This document shows positions 22,788 through 34,100 of a stretch of DNA of 64,000 bases, one piece after another (position 1 is the stretch's first letter; every line of letters starts with the position of its first letter). Made by a program: the position numbers and the translations under genes. The stretch comes from Fragilariopsis cylindrus CCMP1102 (Eukaryota > Bacillariophyta > Bacillariophyceae > Bacillariales > Bacillariaceae). The notes under the pieces were generated by a model. That model made no database searches and was not told where the DNA came from. It saw nothing but the letters and a program-made list of their open reading frames with translations. The stretch spans positions 434,001-498,000 of the forward strand of contig FMBT01000299.1 in assembly GCA_900095095.1 (NCBI GenBank), written 5' to 3'.

Positions 22788-23866
22788 ATCGAAAAGAATA
22801 GAAGAAGAGTGACAAACGTAATGGAGCAGAGGAAGTATGGTAACGACATTTTACGAAGGTTGTTGTTTTACACGTGATATTCCGAATCAACTATTTTTCT
22901 TTTTTTAAAAAGAGAAAAAATAAATAGGTGCATGTCACAATCTTGAATCTCTAACGCGCGAAGAGCACGGAATTTTTTTGGTTGTGTTGTGGGGGGTTTA
23001 TTAGATGTGTTTTGAACACTTCTCATGAAGAGATAGGCCTGTAGCCTGACTCAATATCTAAAGAAAGATGAACAGCATAAATAAATAGAACGATGCGAAA
23101 CATTTTCAGTCATAAAAAGAAAAACTTCAATACCAAATTTAATATAGCCTGTTAAAAGAAAAACGATATTTACTTAGTTTCCGGCAGTGGTGGATCGTTC
23201 CACCCTTCAAATCCTGTGGCTGCTGCCATGGTGCTTATACCAATTGGCAACCAGTTCAAAAAAAGGTTTGGGCAAGATTACCTGCTAGTTATGGTGATTG
23301 ATTCTTCTTTTTCAAATCATCTGTGCATGCCGAAAGTGTGTACAGTACAGTAATAGACACCGCCGCGATTATTGGGCCCTAACGTTTCGTTCGCCGCGAA
23401 TTGGATAAAAGCCGTATCCACCATCGACACGAAATTTATTTAGAATACAAGTCGTAGTTGTAAAGTGATATTTTAGGTAGCGTTACAAGCGTATAAAATC
23501 GTTTTTTTCTTAAATAGAAGTAATGTCATTTTTTGTCGAGTACAATGTACGGTAGAGAAAGAATATTCCGGGAAGGATCCAATAATTAAAATAATGATAG
23601 TAAAACCGAAATAACTCTTTTTTTGTCGAGTGAAAGAATACATACGTTAATAGCATAGAAGGTCTTCAGTCTAGTGAACTTAGGTAGCTAGATACATTTA
23701 CAGGTTACGATTGCTTAACAGCGCGAATAGCCGGGCCCAAAGCTATCTCGATTACGAACCTCACAACATCGCTAATATCATAATTGACATTGAATATATT
23801 ACTATTAATCTAACTTTGAATCGAAGTTATAAAAAAGACTCTATCGCGAAATCGACACTTTCTACT
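22788..23866. other. Divergent intergenic region
   Basis: About 1.1 kb between the GT32 gene (-) and the double glycosyltransferase gene (+). TACAGTACAGTA words lie at 23340-23353. On the minus strand, 23173-23232 can be read as a short peptide in good start context (MAAATGFEGWNDPPLPETK then stop), which might be a small terminal exon. It is not supported further. Confidence 0.3.
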
Positions 23867-26800
23867 ATGTTTCGTCCTAGTATTCTTCTGAAGTTAATGG
23901 CCGTAGCGGCATGGTTGACGCCTAATATTGCATCTGCAACTGCCAACGGCGATACAAGGGAACAACACTCCATGAAGATCCATATGGTTGTAGTTGCTGA
24001 CAACAATTTCCAGTCAAAGTATGAAGCGCTTTTCGAACGCATGGAAAGCTTCGCCAACCGCCACGAGTATCTTTGGCATATAATCGGCTCATCCGAAGGC
24101 GATAGTTGCCATCAGAAGTTCAAGGAGTTCTTCTTTCGAAAGCACTGCATGGTAGCGGATTGGGCTGGTCGCAAAACTAATCCGGGTGATAAAATCTTTG
24201 TGTTTGATGCAGATGTGGTACCCTTTCGTCCACAGACACCACTTGACTACTGGTTGGAAATGTCTGAAGATCTGATCTTTTACGACCGTACATGGAACAA
24301 CGAAATAATGGCAGGAAACTACATGATCCGCAATGTCCCTCGTGCACTTGCCTTTTTGAACGAATGGGCCCAGTACGAGTACAAGCGCCCACCTGGTTTT
24401 TCGTCCGCAGACAATGGTGCAATCCACTTGCATTTGGCCGAGACCCTCTTTCGAAACTCAGAAAGTGATACGACCAAAACTGATTTGGATATTTGTTCTT
24501 TAAAATATCAAAATCTCACAGAATCTGTGGAAAATCTAGATCCTTACTTTTCATATGTTGGGTGTACCAGAGAGATTGTGCCAGCTGGAAGCTATTCAAT
24601 CGATGATTTGTCTATTCGAATCGCAAAGAAGAATACGGCATGGGTGATGGATGGAGTTTACGATAGCTTTGATGGACACCAGGTAGAAAGTGAGGCTAGT
24701 TTGCCCCTTCCAATCTTTCATCATGGTGTGAAAATTAATAATTTTGAAGAGGATTCTTGGAAATATGTCAAGTACAATTTGACTATCCCGGTTTCAAAAG
24801 ATGAGAAGACAAAAGAAGATGAAGACGAAGACAATATTCGGGCCGAGGAGACTATTGAAGCCGATGAAGACATGCATTTGGAATTGGATGAAGAAACAAT
24901 TCGAGCCCATCAGATGCTTCACCAGAAACGCCACGAGGAAGCCATTGAAGCCAATCAAATGCTCCATCAGAAGAAGATGAAAGAAGAGGAAGGAACGGAT
25001 TTGAAATTGGATGAGGAAACAACTCAGGCCCATCGGATTGTCGATCAGACACGTCACGAGGAACAATTTGAGGCCAATCAAATGCTCCATCAGAATCGCC
25101 AAGAAGGTACTGAGTCCATTCTTTTTAGGAGACTCTCTTTCGCTGCACGGGTCTTGAAGAAGCGTAAGAAGAAGTCTACCAAGAAGTTTAGGAAGAAGTC
25201 AAGCTCTCCAAGTGATGCGCTAAAGAAGTCTAGCAAGAAGTCTAGCAAGAAGTTTAGCAAGAAGTCAAAGCCGAGCGGATCGCCTTCTGAATCACCTTCT
25301 GAATCACCTTCCAAACCACCTTCCGAGTCACCTAGTGGAGGACCAAACTCTCTCCCCAGCTCATCGCCCTCCAAATCACCTTCTGAATCGCCGAGTGGAG
25401 CACCATCTCAATCACCAAGTCGCGCTCCAAGCTCTATGCCTAGTTTGTCGCCCAGCGGAAAGCCGAGCGGATCGCCTTCCGAGTCACCTTCCGAGTCACC
25501 TAGTGGAGGACCAAGCTCTCTCCCCAGCTCATCGCCCTCCAAATCACCTTCTGAATCGCCGAGTGGAGCACCATCTCAATCACCAAGTCGCGCTCCAAGC
25601 TCTATGCCTAGTTTGTCGCCCAGCGGAAAGCCGAGCGGATCGCCTTCCGAATCACCTTCCGAGTCACCTAGTGGAGGACCAAGCTCTCTCCCCAGCTCAT
25701 CGCCCTCCAAATCACCTTCTGAATCGCCGAGTGGAGCACCATCTCAATCACCAAGTCGCGCTCCAAGCTCTATGCCTAGTTTGTCGCCCAGCGGAAAGCC
25801 GAGCGGATCGCCTTCCGAATCACCTTCTGAGTCACCTAGTGGAGGACCAAGCTCTCTCCCCAGCTCATCGCCCTCCAAATCACCTTCAAAATCGCCGAGT
25901 GGAGCACCATCTCAATCACCAAGTCGCGCTCCAAGCTCTATGCCTAGTTTGTCGCCCAGCGGAAAGCCGAGCGGATCGCCTTCGGAATCACCTTCCGAGT
26001 CACCTAGTGGAGGACCAAGCTCTCTCTTCAGCTCATTGCCCTCTGAATCAGCTTCTGAATCGCCGAGTGGAGCACCATCTCAATCACCAAGTGGCGCTTT
26101 AAGCTCTATGCCTTCTGTTGCTACAATGGCCCCAACCACAACTCCTACGGCCACAACTACAACGACCACAACAACGACCCCAACAACGACTACCACCACA
26201 ACATCAACCACAACAACGACCCCAACAACGACTACCACCACAACATCAACCACAACAACAACAACGACCACCACCACAACATCAACCACAACAACAACAA
26301 CGACCACCACCACAACATCAACCACTACAACATCAACCACAACCACAACATCAACCACAACCACAACCACAACCACAACATCAACCACAACCACAACAAC
26401 GACCACCACCACCACCACCACAACATCAACCACAACAAATACAACGACCACCACCACCACCACAACATCAACCACAACAAATACAACGACCACCACCACC
26501 ACAACATCAACCACAACAACGACCACCACCACCACAACATCAACCACAACAAATACAACGACCACCACCACCACAACATCAACCACAACCACAACAACGA
26601 CCACCACCACAACATCAACCACAACAACAACAACAACAACAACGACCACCACCACAACAACAACCACACCAGCTCGCCTACGCCGCCTTGATAGCAGTCT
26701 CCACACCACTGCAGATCTCTTCAAAAAACTTTTGGAAGAAGTAAAATCAAGTGTAGTCACTCCAATTTTCCAAATTACCCGGAAATTGGTTCCTCAAATA

Positions 26801-28369
26801 TGGTCTCTCCCTCATACTGTCGGATCAGATTTTGTCACAGCGGATGGGTCTAGTTCCACTGACTCTGCAATCGATACAGCAGTTGAAATCTTTACGGAAA
26901 CAAGTAGTGATAAAGAAGAACGCTCAAGTGGTTTGGAGTTGTCCAATGAAGATTTGGTCAAACATCTGACTGAGCATAGACGATTGCATCAGGAAGCCTT
27001 AATGCAACATCAACTCAGGAGTCCCTTGAAGCAGAGGAGTGGCCCAAGGCCTGCAATCGATACAGCAGTTGAAATCTTTACGGAAACAAGTAGTGATAAA
27101 GAAGAACGCTCAAGTGGTTTGGAGTTGTCCAATGAAGATTCGGTCAAACATCTGGCCGAGCATAGACGATTGCATCAGGAAGCCTTAATGCAACATCAAC
27201 TCAGGAGTCCCTTGAAGAAGAGGAGTGGCCCAAGGCCTGTGTCGTGTGGTGCCCATAAAGCAAATAGCTGTGACGAATGCCCTCAAGGCCATGGCCGTGA
27301 TTGGTGCAATGGTGATTGCAAATGGATTCTTGAGGAAAATACTTGCATCCAGGGACCTCGATATATTCCAGATGAATATGAAGATCTAATTGATCTTGAC
27401 CTATACCCCTTTCAGCCTGTTAGGGATGAAAACGGCAACCTCATCAATATCATGTTGATTAGATCACCACTTGATTTCATGCAAAGGCTCACCTTTGACC
27501 ACTACAAGGAGAAAATTGTTTTCTTGGGTATCATGTCTTATGAGACGTTCCCATTGCCTTCACCGAACCCGTTTGCAACAAATAACAACTTTGACGACGA
27601 TATGTATGTTGGAAATCCCTGGATCCAAGGATGGTTGAACATGTATCGAAATCCAAGAGATATTTTTGACCCAAACACCCCCATAGTTCAAATTTCTCAA
27701 TCAGACTTTGCTCTGCCCGAAATCGAATTTGATCAAGAAGTTAACGATGGAAAGCATGAGAAACGCTATGACTTCGTATACTCAATGTCCAATGGTGGGC
27801 ACCCTTTTAACGAAGAATGCACGGGTTGGGGTCCAGAGGCTAAGAATTGGACATTTGCAAAAGAAGCACTCGAAGTGATGTGCGGCGAGCTCAATCTGTT
27901 AGGAGTCCTCTTAGTGACACGGGACCAATGGGATAGTAAACCCTGCAAGATTCCAAAGTCGTGTGATGGTAAGATTGTTCAAACTCCGTTCCTTGATCAA
28001 GATGAAGCTATGTCGTATTTCCGACAGAGTCGATTCCTATTTGTACCACAAGTGAATGATGCATCACCACGGGTCATTACGCAAGCCTTGTCACTCAATG
28101 TTCCTGTTCTGATGAACAAGAACATTATAGGGGGGTGGAAGTACATCAACAACCAGACAGGTGAGTTCTTTAACGACTTGTCCGACTTCAAGGAAGCTTA
28201 TCGGCGCCTAGAAGCCAACATCGATCTGGAATCCTACAAGCCGAGAGAGTACGTCGTCCAGAACTATGGTAACCGAAATGCAGGCAAACGATTCTTTGAT
28301 TTTGTAAATGAGAACTTTGCTGGCAAAGTACAGCTCCCCGAAGATAGCGAGATGCTCATTCCATCTTGA
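23867..28369 (+). CDS. Secretory double glycosyltransferase: DUF273 domain, silaffin-like/PS/poly-Thr linkers, Cys module, second GT-like domain
   Basis: One open exon of 1500 residues. I chose the ATG at 23867 because it begins a clear signal peptide (MFRPSILLKLMAVAAW); upstream codons in frame start only at TTG. Order: a DUF273-like glycosyltransferase (about 35-310; FVFDADVVPFRPQTPLDYW, DLIFYDRTWNNEIMAGNYM, SADNGAIHLHLAE); charged repeats with LHQKRHEE (about 330-415); Lys/Ser clusters (KKSSKKSSKKFSKKSK, about 425-465); five Pro/Ser repeats of 56 residues (about 468-750); poly-Thr (about 755-935); a duplicated 62-residue module (about 1000-1124); a Cys module (CDECPQGHGRDWCNGDCKW, about 1130-1160); and a C-terminal GT-like domain (about 1190-1495; PQVNDASPRVITQALSLNVP). 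The linkers should be heavily O-glycosylated or phosphorylated. A cell-wall or frustule role is inferred. Confidence 0.8.
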   Translation: MFRPSILLKLMAVAAWLTPNIASATANGDTREQHSMKIHMVVVADNNFQSKYEALFERMESFANRHEYLWHIIGSSEGDSCHQKFKEFFFRKHCMVADWAGRKTNPGDKIFVFDADVVPFRPQTPLDYWLEMSEDLIFYDRTWNNEIMAGNYMIRNVPRALAFLNEWAQYEYKRPPGFSSADNGAIHLHLAETLFRNSESDTTKTDLDICSLKYQNLTESVENLDPYFSYVGCTREIVPAGSYSIDDLSIRIAKKNTAWVMDGVYDSFDGHQVESEASLPLPIFHHGVKINNFEEDSWKYVKYNLTIPVSKDEKTKEDEDEDNIRAEETIEADEDMHLELDEETIRAHQMLHQKRHEEAIEANQMLHQKKMKEEEGTDLKLDEETTQAHRIVDQTRHEEQFEANQMLHQNRQEGTESILFRRLSFAARVLKKRKKKSTKKFRKKSSSPSDALKKSSKKSSKKFSKKSKPSGSPSESPSESPSKPPSESPSGGPNSLPSSSPSKSPSESPSGAPSQSPSRAPSSMPSLSPSGKPSGSPSESPSESPSGGPSSLPSSSPSKSPSESPSGAPSQSPSRAPSSMPSLSPSGKPSGSPSESPSESPSGGPSSLPSSSPSKSPSESPSGAPSQSPSRAPSSMPSLSPSGKPSGSPSESPSESPSGGPSSLPSSSPSKSPSKSPSGAPSQSPSRAPSSMPSLSPSGKPSGSPSESPSESPSGGPSSLFSSLPSESASESPSGAPSQSPSGALSSMPSVATMAPTTTPTATTTTTTTTTPTTTTTTTSTTTTTPTTTTTTTSTTTTTTTTTTTSTTTTTTTTTTTSTTTTSTTTTTSTTTTTTTTTSTTTTTTTTTTTTTTSTTTNTTTTTTTTTSTTTNTTTTTTTTSTTTTTTTTTTSTTTNTTTTTTTTSTTTTTTTTTTTSTTTTTTTTTTTTTTTTTPARLRRLDSSLHTTADLFKKLLEEVKSSVVTPIFQITRKLVPQIWSLPHTVGSDFVTADGSSSTDSAIDTAVEIFTETSSDKEERSSGLELSNEDLVKHLTEHRRLHQEALMQHQLRSPLKQRSGPRPAIDTAVEIFTETSSDKEERSSGLELSNEDSVKHLAEHRRLHQEALMQHQLRSPLKKRSGPRPVSCGAHKANSCDECPQGHGRDWCNGDCKWILEENTCIQGPRYIPDEYEDLIDLDLYPFQPVRDENGNLINIMLIRSPLDFMQRLTFDHYKEKIVFLGIMSYETFPLPSPNPFATNNNFDDDMYVGNPWIQGWLNMYRNPRDIFDPNTPIVQISQSDFALPEIEFDQEVNDGKHEKRYDFVYSMSNGGHPFNEECTGWGPEAKNWTFAKEALEVMCGELNLLGVLLVTRDQWDSKPCKIPKSCDGKIVQTPFLDQDEAMSYFRQSRFLFVPQVNDASPRVITQALSLNVPVLMNKNIIGGWKYINNQTGEFFNDLSDFKEAYRRLEANIDLESYKPREYVVQNYGNRNAGKRFFDFVNENFAGKVQLPEDSEMLIPS
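25271..26115 (+). repeat. Five tandem 168-bp Pro/Ser-coding repeats
   Basis: Unit starts (ccgagcgg) fall at 25271, 25463, 25631, 25799 and 25967. The last three spacings are exactly 168 bp, and the first unit carries a 24-bp insertion. Each codes 56 residues built of PS-x-x tetrapeptides. Copies 2-4 are nearly identical at DNA level, including silent sites, so the array expanded recently; the fifth is more diverged at its end. Confidence 0.95.
26118..26670 (+). repeat. Thr-coding ACN minisatellite
   Basis: About 550 bp of ACA/ACC/ACG codons with periodic tca and aat, encoding an almost pure Thr tract with regularly spaced Ser and Asn. All frames on both strands are open here only because of the composition. 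Confidence 0.9.
26867..27238 (+). repeat. Tandem 186-bp duplication
   Basis: Two adjacent copies, 26867-27052 and 27053-27238, differ at only a few bases and encode a 62-residue module beginning AIDTAVEIFTETSSD and ending KxRSGPRP. It keeps the reading frame of the surrounding gene. Confidence 0.95.
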
Positions 28370-29324
28370 AAGATATCCTTCTGAAAATCTGTTGAACACG
28401 TAAAGAAGTTGGAACATCGCGAGTGAATTCGGGGGCGAACGAGATTCCATCAATATGCATGTATGTATGTGTGCGTGTGGTTATGACGTAATCTGATTCC
28501 AAAGTGAAGTAAATATTGTTCTTAGCATGAATATGCTGATATCGGAATTTATGAAATTTAGCGAATTTGGCGAACATAGACCAATGAACAAAATACAAAG
28601 TACAATAGAGTTCCAGACTGATTATAAGAATATACAATCCGCTCTCATACTTTCTGATTTAGTTACCCAACAGGACTAACAAATAAATAACGACTTTCAT
28701 TAAACTATGGACTAGTGTTCTTCGACGTTGTATCATACAAGACGTGATTTCAACAGATAATTTATTGGATCGCATGCAATAGCTCCAGCCTTTCATGGCA
28801 TTGTAACCCATCCACGTTTTGTCCCTCTTGGGTCTGCAAGGCGGCAGAAAGACATTATTACCTTATTTAATAACCTAAACTAGCCTAATTTAGCCTTTTC
28901 AAAAGGTTGTGCATACTGAATACAGTACTAATAAATGTACAGTACAGTACTGTGTTCTTCTAACAAACATCGGTGCGCGTTGATGACATCATCTAGCTAT
29001 TTTTAATTGGTGAATGATGTCAAACAGCGAACAATTGCGATGTTCCTCTCTTCTATTCTTCACAATACTGTATATCAATAAAATATCGCGTACAAGTACG
29101 TATTCGTATCTGCAATGTACATACTGTACCTTCTTCTTTCGTTGGCAGCAATCAGAGGAAATAAAATGTCCGCAACAGACAAATTCTTTTTCACGATAGC
29201 TACCATTGTACGATTTGCGATGTGTGATGTACAACTGTACTGAAGTACTGTACCATAATAAGTAGTTTGCGAAGATAAACCTTGTCGAACTTCTGGAAAG
29301 CCCATCCTTCTTTAATCACTCACG
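28370..29324. other. Intergenic region rich in TACAGTAC words
   Basis: About 955 bp between two plus-strand genes. GTACAGTACAGTACTGTG lies at 28937-28954, and near-palindromic ACTGTACTGAAGTACTGTACC at about 29234-29254. Small open frames look like chance. No gene is recognised. Confidence 0.4.
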
Positions 29325-31030
29325 ATGGTTCGATTTCACATCTCGTTACAAATAGTGACGTTTGTCCTCTGCTGCTACCGTGAATCCTTTTCCTTGAACC
29401 TTAATACGAACAGCCATCACCGCAATTATCCGTCTATACTGAGAACTACGTGTACCAAAACCCCATCAGGTTCTAAAATAAGTTCTATTCCGGGTGGTTT
29501 TCATTGTTTACAAGCAAACCGATTTAACAATGATGAAAATAATGTTTCAAAGAGACAGAAATTCCCTCAAAAAAGAAATCGAATATCTTCTGCACTATCG
29601 GCGTCGGATACCGGTACAGCATTATTAGCATCAACTTCCTCATCATGGGACGACATTCTTGCATCATCAGAACCTGCAATAAAAAATCATGAAGGCGTTA
29701 CTGTTGCTGATAAAGTTTCCTTGACACTCTTCGCTGGAATTTCTGTATTTTCTCTTTTGATTCTTGCCTTAAAGGCGCCACCGGGATCTTGGCGTTATTT
29801 CTTAGCCGGTGGTTTGTGTGCTGCTTTCTCTCATGCAATTCCTACTCCAGTCGATGTCGTGAAGGTAAGCTGACCAAATCAATTCAAACTAAATCAAATT
29901 AATGCGACGAGCATATTATATACAATAGTTTAGAAGATGAATTTATCTTTTACGTTTCTTTGCGAACTGAGACATGTATACAATATTATCATACAATATG
30001 TACCTCCCTCACGAACTAAACTACTATATTTGCGTTATTTTTGCTTAAATCAAATTAAAACAAAACGAAAAAATATATAGACTCGAAAACAAGTCGATCC
30101 GAGATTAATAGATCAAAATTTTCTAAAAGCTGGACGTACTATTATAGATGAGGAAGGTTTCAGTGCCCTTTGGGCCGGTTTGGGACCAACAAGTGTTGGG
30201 TATCTGCTAGAAGGTAAGTTAGTCATTTTGCAATCAATAATAATATGATATGCCGAAATTCAAAGAGCTAGAAAACATCTTCATTTTATACGTACGTTTT
30301 CTCACGAACTGAGAAATATATCTGCATCTATTATTATGCTACAGGATCTGTTAAATTCGGACTTTACGAAGTTCTAAAGCCAGCGCTTACGTGTTGGCTA
30401 CACAGATTAGCCGCATTATCGCCATCTTTGGCTTTCTTTAATTCGCAATTCTTAATATTTGTCTTATCTGCGTTGGTGTCTGGCGTAGCAGCTTCGTTTG
30501 TATTGTGTCCAATGGAGGTTATACGCATACGTCTTGTTTCGGAACCCAATTTTACATCTGGAGGTTGGATAGGGGTAGGTTATAAAATTCTGAAAAATGA
30601 AGGTGTAAATGGATTCACCAAAGGCTTGAATCCTATGCTGCTGAAGCAGGTACCGTACACAGTTACAAAAAATGTTTCGTTTGATTTGATTACCAAGTTT
30701 TTTTATTCGTATCTTCGACAGAGTGGTGTTGCAACAATATCAGCTTCTATGAAATTTACTATCCCTTTGATTTCAGCGGCGATTGCCAGTGTTCTATCAT
30801 CATTGACAAGTCAGCCAGGCGATACCATACTAAGTCTATCTTGTGCTCATGATGGTGATAAAAAGACTCGAGATATTTGTCGGGGTATTATTCGTAGCGA
30901 TCGTGGCATCCGTGGTTTTTTCGTTGGAACGAGGACGAGACTACTTCATGTTGGTATTATTGTTACAATCCAGCTTCTGATATATGATTACGTGAAGAGA
31001 TTCTGTGGAATAGGTGCTACTGGGCTTTAA
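29325..31030 (+). CDS. Phosphate-carrier-like mitochondrial carrier family protein with plastid-type leader
   Basis: Three exons (29325-29864, 30081-30213, 30345-31030; introns of 216 and 131 bp) give 452 residues. The three carrier repeats have signatures PTPVDVVK, CPMEVIR and SQPGDTILS; the third form (P-x-D-T/S without the usual basic residue) is typical of the mitochondrial phosphate carrier, as are FLAGGLCAAFSHAIPTPVDV and EGSVKFGLYE. The N-terminus differs: a hydrophobic signal-like segment (residues 4-18), then RES-FSLN and about 130 extra residues rich in Ser, Arg and Lys. That looks like a bipartite plastid presequence, so a plastid-envelope phosphate or related carrier is possible. 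Mitochondrial location is the alternative. All splice sites are GT-AG and no frame is broken. Confidence 0.8.
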
Positions 31031-31082
31031 CTAATGTGATTTGTGGAAAAATATAGGAGTTATTTTAATTTTTTCTATTTAA

Positions 31083-31159
31083 TTTTTGATCGTTCACTCT
31101 GTTCAAATCGTTGATTTGTTATCCTTCCACTTCTTGACATTTTGACGTACACCATCTAT
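31083..31159 (-). repeat. Source copy of the 77-bp DHX37 3' duplication
   Basis: Contains the last codons and stop of DHX37 plus about 20 bp of 3' flank; it is repeated at 21390-21466 with one mismatch. Confidence 0.9.
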
Positions 31160-34100
31160 CCAGATCTTCTTTGCAACTGAGTGATGCTCACGCTTTATCC
31201 AATTCTTTAATTGGAGGAACAGAAATTTGTCATCTTTCTCTGACCAATGCTTTCTCAAAGCGCCTGCGCTATCGATCCCTGCTCTCGCCAAGCTAGTTAC
31301 AAGCATATTTACCTTTGTTGATGGGGTCTTTTGGGTGATTAGTGACGGGTTGTCATTCAAAAATGGACGCAAACCGTTGAACTCGGATATAATTTTCCCT
31401 TCCCAAAGAAACCTTGCAAACCAGCGAAATGAATCATCTCGAAGGAAATTAGAAGTTTCCCTATTGCTACTACAATTCAAAGTTTCGTACATACTTTTTC
31501 TGGCGGGAGATATCTCCCACCCATGAGAACCGTATTTGGTCGTCACGGAGCAAAGTATTGTGTCCTGCTCGATATCGTAAATTGGTGGCGGCGAGGGAAG
31601 AGGGTTCCCAAGCGCAATCATTCGTGTTTCTTTTGATATTTCACCTAACCAAATAGGGTCAATGGGAGTAATATTCTTCATGACATTAATATTAGTCCCA
31701 TCCTTGGTTGTTTTAGAAACTATTGAATCATAACATATCCAACGAGGTAGCTGTCTGTAGTCTCTTGTGTACACTAAGCTGTTCGTATCAAGAAACAAGG
31801 GAGTTTTTATTGAAGAAGAACAACCAATATAGGCTGATCGTAAGTCGATAGGGTAATCTCCGGTTATCGATCCCGGTGTAGCTAACAATGCCACATGGTC
31901 CAATAGGCCAGATGAAATTGACTGTATTAATAGCATTTCTTCGGTCCTACTTGGGGGTGACATTTTAAAGGAAAATCCACCAGTCTTTGCAGCTACACCA
32001 GTGGCAGTTCCCAACCGATTTTTGGCAATGTTTGCTAGATGACTGCGCATTTTTTGGATTCGACACATAATTGCGTAATCCAACCCATTCTCTTCGCAGA
32101 ACTTACTGTTCGCGAATTTTTCGGATGCACCTCCCGCTGCTCTTCCAGCATATGTATAGGCACCTACAGCTAGCATAGAAGCCAAGATATCACCTCCTTG
32201 ATGGAACCATTTTTTAATTTTTCTCTTCCTCTTTTCTTTTTCCTCGACCAAATTCTTATCTATATCGTCTAGGTCCTCTTCGTCTGCTTTTATGTCAGTA
32301 TCTTGTGCGTTAGGATCCTTAGTCGGAACATGATTCGAAAATGGACTCATTTCAGAAAGAATGGCAACAACAACAATTGCATAGTCCAAAATACCAGCTT
32401 GGGCCGCCACAAGGAGAATCTTGGCGTACTGTGCGAGAACAATAGTTTAGGCGAGAACAATATGTTAGCAATGACCATCATGTTTGGCACAAACAAACAA
32501 ACAAAAACTATCACAAATGATAGACTTACTCGCACGCCAAGTGGGAGCTTGGAAACAGCCTTCCCAAGTTTAGTAACCGCTCCATCTCCGCCATCACGCT
32601 CCATGTTAGAAATATCGACGCATCCAATATTAGCTAGAAGCTTCACCGCAGCTTCTATTTGGGATTTATCAGGTGCTGAAAAAGAAGAAAAAAACTGTTA
32701 GATTTGTATTACATTTACTGGTATCGGAATGTAGTGAGATCGCTTATGCGTTCAAATACGAATGAATAACTTACGAGTAGGAAAAGGGAAGCTTGAAACG
32801 CTGGAAATATTCATTGACTTCATTGCAAGGACGATGTCTTCTAATGGGCGTGTTAGCACTTCGGGTAGCGCGAAATCGTCCATATGTCGAGAGTATAACG
32901 AGCTAGAGTACAAGCGGTAGCAATGGCCTGGGCCTGTTCTCCCAGCACGGCCAGCTCTTTGGTTTGCAGAAGCTTTACTAATCCACATGATATCGTAGGA
33001 CGCAACTCCAGTCCCAGAATTATAATTTCGGCATTTCTGACGACCAGTATCAACAACATAGGAAACGCCTGGAATCGTGATCGAAGTTTCGGCAATATTG
33101 GTCGCAAGAACGATCAAGCGGTGATTGTCGGGTGCTGGGGAAAATATCTTAGCCTGTTCGTCGCCTGAGAGCAACGAGTAAAGTGGAAGAACGTATGCAT
33201 GTTTTGGAACGCTTTCGCTTTCTGACGCCGGAATTATATTGATGTTGTCTTCAAAGTCTTCATCAATGTTGTTGTAGTCATCGAAATTTTCGTCCTCTGC
33301 ATCCAATTCATCGTCATCCATTTCCCTTGGAACATCTATTACATCCGGTTGCGATTTCGACGTTACAACATCCTCGGTTCCTTTAAATTTCTTGTTTTTC
33401 CCAGAACCGCTCAGAGCTTTTCTGAGTCGATTCGTCATACGAATAATTTCAGCTTTTCCTGTTAGGAAGACGAGTATTCCACCATGTGGTAATTTGTGGT
33501 GGATTTTACAAATTTTCTGGAATGCAATTTCCTCTACGTTAAGACAAAAAAAAATCATTGAGTTATACGTAAAACACATCAACGAATTTAAAAGTATAGC
33601 AGCAAAACTAATTGTTTCTACTCACCATAGTCATCTAGTTCTGTCACTTTGCTGTGATGAATAGTGACAGGATGTGTCCTTCCTGGCACTGTAACAACTG
33701 CTGGTGGCCCAGTTGGAAATAGCCTAGCGTTCTTTGTGAAATCTTCAACTCTGAGCGTAGCGCTCATCAATACGAGTTTCAAGGGAACGATAGAGGGGTC
33801 TTCTAACGCCGCTTTTTTTCGAAGGGGTAATGCTACACTCAGTAGACCAATTAAAACATCTGTATTGAGATTCCTTTCGTGACTTTCATCGAGCACAATG
33901 ACACTGTATTTTCGTAAAAGTAAATCACTCTGAATCTCACTTAAAAGAATTCCGTCTGTCATGAATTGTATACGAGTTGAATCTCCAGAACCGGCGCTTT
34001 CATATCTTGTTTTGTATGAAACAAGATTTCCCCTTCCACCAGATCGTCTGATGGACTGTCCGTCGCCTTGCCCTAGCTCGAAACAAACTCGCTTCGCGGT

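Noticed and set aside
25335-26102. 255-residue second frame with perfect repeats across the Pro/Ser array
   Set aside because: It exists only because the repeat unit is a multiple of three without stops; no start or homology supports it.
25271-26115. Regular direct repeats as a possible CRISPR array
   Set aside because: Units are contiguous coding repeats without unique spacers, in a eukaryotic gene.
26080-26760. Long poly-Val frame on the minus strand and Gln/Pro-rich frames on the plus strand
   Set aside because: They are out-of-frame readings of the Thr-coding minisatellite; the plus-strand gene at 23867 explains the region.
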